Part shown: one piece after another, positions 7,022 through 8,276 of the stretch
How the letters are laid out: each line of letters starts with the position of its first letter
Numbering within the stretch: position 1 is the stretch's first letter
DNA from: Alphaproteobacteria bacterium
GTDB taxonomy: Bacteria > Pseudomonadota > Alphaproteobacteria > Reyranellales > Reyranellaceae
Length of the DNA: 8,276 nucleotides
NCBI GenBank assembly: GCA_013290035.1
Contig: JABCYT010000118.1
Span: 1-8,276, forward strand
Direction of reading: 5' to 3'
Translations under genes and position numbers: made by a program
The notes under the pieces: generated by a model
What the model saw: the letters and a program-made list of their open reading frames with translations, nothing else
Database searches by the model: none
Told to the model about the DNA's origin: nothing

Positions 7022-7291
7022 CGCGTCCGAACGAGCCCAGCCCCGATACCGCACGATCAGGCCGGTGAGGCGATGGCTTATCTCCACATGAAAGTGGAAG
7101 CGGCCGTTGTCGGCCGTTTCGTAGGCGACGGCGCATGGGCCCAGCCACATCGGCAGCGGGATGGCGAAGGCGCTCCAGTGGCGCAGGGCAAGCGATAGCC
7201 GGCCGCCTTCCAGAGCGAGAGTCATGTCGCGGATCTCGGCTGGGAGGCGGTCCCAGACAACGCCCAGAAGGCGTGCGTGGAGCGCCGTCAT
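7018..7291 (-). pseudogene. DUF4166 domain gene, shortened and probably frameshifted near its end
   Basis: From ATG 7291 the frame reads MTALHARLLGVVWDRLPAEI, like the start of DUF4166 proteins. After RDM (21-23) it passes directly to GGRLSLALRHWSAFAIPLPM (29-48) and GRFHFHVEISHRLTGLIVRY (63-82), which resemble only the last third of the domain. As I recall the family (about 170-190 residues), the middle 80-100 residues are missing. After RYRGW (81-85) this frame meets no stop and runs on antisense through the DUF192 and cold-shock genes. Skipping one G of the run at 7036-7038 gives LVRTR and a TAG at 7020-7018, a family-like ending of 90 residues. The gene is therefore probably a decayed copy, or carries a sequence error. 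ATG overlaps the DCC stop as ATGA, so translation is coupled to DCC. Function of DUF4166 is unknown. Confidence 0.6.
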
Positions 7292-7737
7292 CCAACGAAC
7301 CGATCCGCGTCTTGCGGATCGGGCAGGAAGCACGTCGCTCGCCGACCGAACCAGCGCAGCCGATTGCGGGCGACGACATCGTAAAGCCGATCGCGCAGGC
7401 TTCGCGGCAAGACTTTGCCCATGACGGCCAGCGACCAGGGAAAGCCCAGGCCCACGAAGATGCGGATCGAACCGTCGGACTTCAGCCAGACCCGGCCATC
7501 CTCGAGCAGGATGTTCGTTCGATAATCGTCGTCGAAAAGCCCGTAATGCTCGTATAGCGCCGCGCCCAGCGGCGTCTGTGCGGCCAGGAGGCGAAACCGG
7601 CGCCGACGATCGACACGCAGGATGAACTGCGCAAAGCCCGAACAGAGCACGCAATGGCCGTCGAAGATGACGATCGGCCGGTCGTCGGCAAACGCGGGTA
7701 CGGCCGGATCGCTTCGATAGCTGCGGGCTTCCGCCAC
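7288..7737 (-). CDS. DCC family (DUF393) thiol-disulfide oxidoreductase-like protein
   Basis: The 149-residue product has the DCC family signature IFDGHCVLC (24-32), with Cys29-x-x-Cys32 in a thioredoxin-like N-terminus. LLAAQTPLGAALYEHYGL (50-67), TNILLEDGRVWLKSDGS (74-90) and the final FLPDPQDADRF (137-147) are also typical. Family members are predicted thiol-disulfide oxidoreductases; the reaction is not established. Start: GTG 7737 leaves a 5-base gap after the methyltransferase stop and is preceded by GAAGAG at a suitable distance. No in-frame ATG precedes the CxxC motif after the methyltransferase end, and the open frame further upstream is antiparallel-free shadow of the methyltransferase. 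The stop TGA overlaps the ATG of the DUF4166 gene (ATGA, 7291-7288). Methyltransferase, DCC and DUF4166 thus look like one operon. No signal peptide or membrane segment is evident. Confidence 0.85.
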   Translation of the reverse strand: MAEARSYRSDPAVPAFADDRPIVIFDGHCVLCSGFAQFILRVDRRRRFRLLAAQTPLGAALYEHYGLFDDDYRTNILLEDGRVWLKSDGSIRIFVGLGFPWSLAVMGKVLPRSLRDRLYDVVARNRLRWFGRRATCFLPDPQDADRFVG

Positions 7738-7742
7738 CGACG

Positions 7743-8276
7743 CTATCTCTTCAGCGCGCAGGTCATGCCGTCGCCCACGGCGAAGAGGGCGAGATCGACC
7801 CGCTGGTCGGCTTCGAGCTTGGCATTGAGCGCGCGGATCGCCTCCGTATCGGCGTCCTTGTCGGCGAGATTGGCGACCGAACCGCCCCACAGCACGTTGT
7901 CGATCAGCACGATCCCGCCCGCGCGCACGAGTTTCAGGCAGCGTTCGTAGTAGGCGTCGTAGCCGTCCTTGTTGGCGTCGATGAAGGCGAGGTCGAGCTG
8001 GCCCGCGAGGCCCTGCGCCAGGAGGCCGTCGAGCGTCTCGAGCGCGGGCGCGATGGTGAGCTCGATGCGGCTCTCGACGCCCGCCTCCTTCCAGTAGCGA
8101 CGGGCGATTGCGGTCCATTGCGCGCTCACATCGCAGCACCAGAGCTTGCCGTCGGCCGGCAGCGCCTCGGCGATGCTGAGCGAGGAGTAGCCGGTGAAGG
8201 TGCCGACCTCGACGGCGCGGCGGGCGCCCACGGCGCGGGCAAGCCAGGCGATCTGCTGGCCCTGATGGGCCGAGAT
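7743..8276 (-). CDS. Class I SAM-dependent O-methyltransferase, caffeoyl-CoA/catechol type (5' partial)
   Basis: The C-terminal 177 residues of an O-methyltransferase of methyltransferase family 3 are visible; the start lies beyond the right edge. The visible part begins ISAHQGQQIAWLARAVGA, which aligns with the usual segment just before motif I. The S-adenosylmethionine site is VEVGTFTGYSS (22-32). The divalent-metal ligands known from caffeoyl-CoA O-methyltransferase are matched by Asp100 in FIDANKDGY (98-106) and by Asp126-Asn127 in LIDNVLWGGSV (124-134). These enzymes methylate a hydroxyl of a catechol-like substrate; the bacterial ones are often of unknown substrate. About 40 N-terminal residues are missing, judging from a usual 215-225. 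It is the first visible gene of the operon leading into DCC and DUF4166. An internal GTG at 8231 is not a believable start, because conserved sequence continues upstream of it. Confidence 0.92.
   Translation of the reverse strand: MSAHQGQQIAWLARAVGARRAVEVGTFTGYSSLSIAEALPADGKLWCCDVSAQWTAIARRYWKEAGVESRIELTIAPALETLDGLLAQGLAGQLDLAFIDANKDGYDAYYERCLKLVRAGGIVLIDNVLWGGSVANLADKDADTEAIRALNAKLEADQRVDLALFAVGDGMTCALKR

Noticed and set aside
5849..7654. A 601-codon open frame on the minus strand
   Set aside because: Only the part from 7291 to about 7036 has protein-family character. The rest is antisense to the DCC, DUF192 and cold-shock genes and its translation is Arg/Ala/His/Asp-rich with no domain.

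Overview
The window is about 8.3 kb of GC-rich, densely coding chromosomal DNA with short intergenic gaps. The protein families and the strong G/C third-position bias suggest an alphaproteobacterium, perhaps of the Rhodospirillales or Hyphomicrobiales/Bradyrhizobium type. That placement is an inference from style and family resemblance. I see no rRNA, tRNA, insertion sequence, phage gene or CRISPR array.

Layout from left to right. (1) Bases 2-2910, plus strand: the 3' part of an AIFM3/ferredoxin-reductase-like flavoprotein, followed after 41 bases by a complete IlvD/Edd-family sugar-acid dehydratase that most resembles D-xylonate or L-arabinonate dehydratases. A perfect 8-bp stem-loop starts at the reductase stop codon. 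(2) Bases 2937-3515, minus strand: an exported protein with a PrcB-type C-terminal domain interrupted by a Gly/Ala/Pro-rich insert. (3) Bases 3516-3829: a divergent intergenic region with two TTGCA/TGCAA dyads. (4) Bases 3830-4948, plus strand: a Rieske-type mononuclear iron oxygenase alpha subunit. (5) Bases 4949-5827, minus strand: an SDR enzyme of the mitochondrial 2,4-dienoyl-CoA reductase (DECR1) type; its stop codon directly abuts that of the oxygenase. (6) Bases 5942-7021, plus strand: a protein with two cold-shock domains, then an exported DUF192 protein. (7) Bases 8276 down to 7018, minus strand: a compact operon of a class I O-methyltransferase (5' end outside the window), a DCC/DUF393 thiol-disulfide oxidoreductase-like protein with a GTG start, and a shortened DUF4166 gene joined to DCC by an ATGA overlap.

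How the genes fit together. The reductase and dehydratase are likely co-transcribed and point to redox and sugar-acid catabolism. The oxygenase and the dienoyl-CoA reductase are catabolic enzymes, but they are convergent and so are not one operon. Csp followed by DUF192 looks like an ordinary core-type pair.

The most unusual locus is the DUF4166 gene. It looks like the start and end of the family joined with the middle missing, and a one-base shift near its 3' end removes what would be its natural stop. Other points worth a second look are a Trp in place of the DECR1 catalytic Tyr, the operator-like palindrome upstream of the oxygenase, and the hairpin between reductase and dehydratase. I did not find a clearly new multi-gene system; most of the window is recognisable metabolism and housekeeping.
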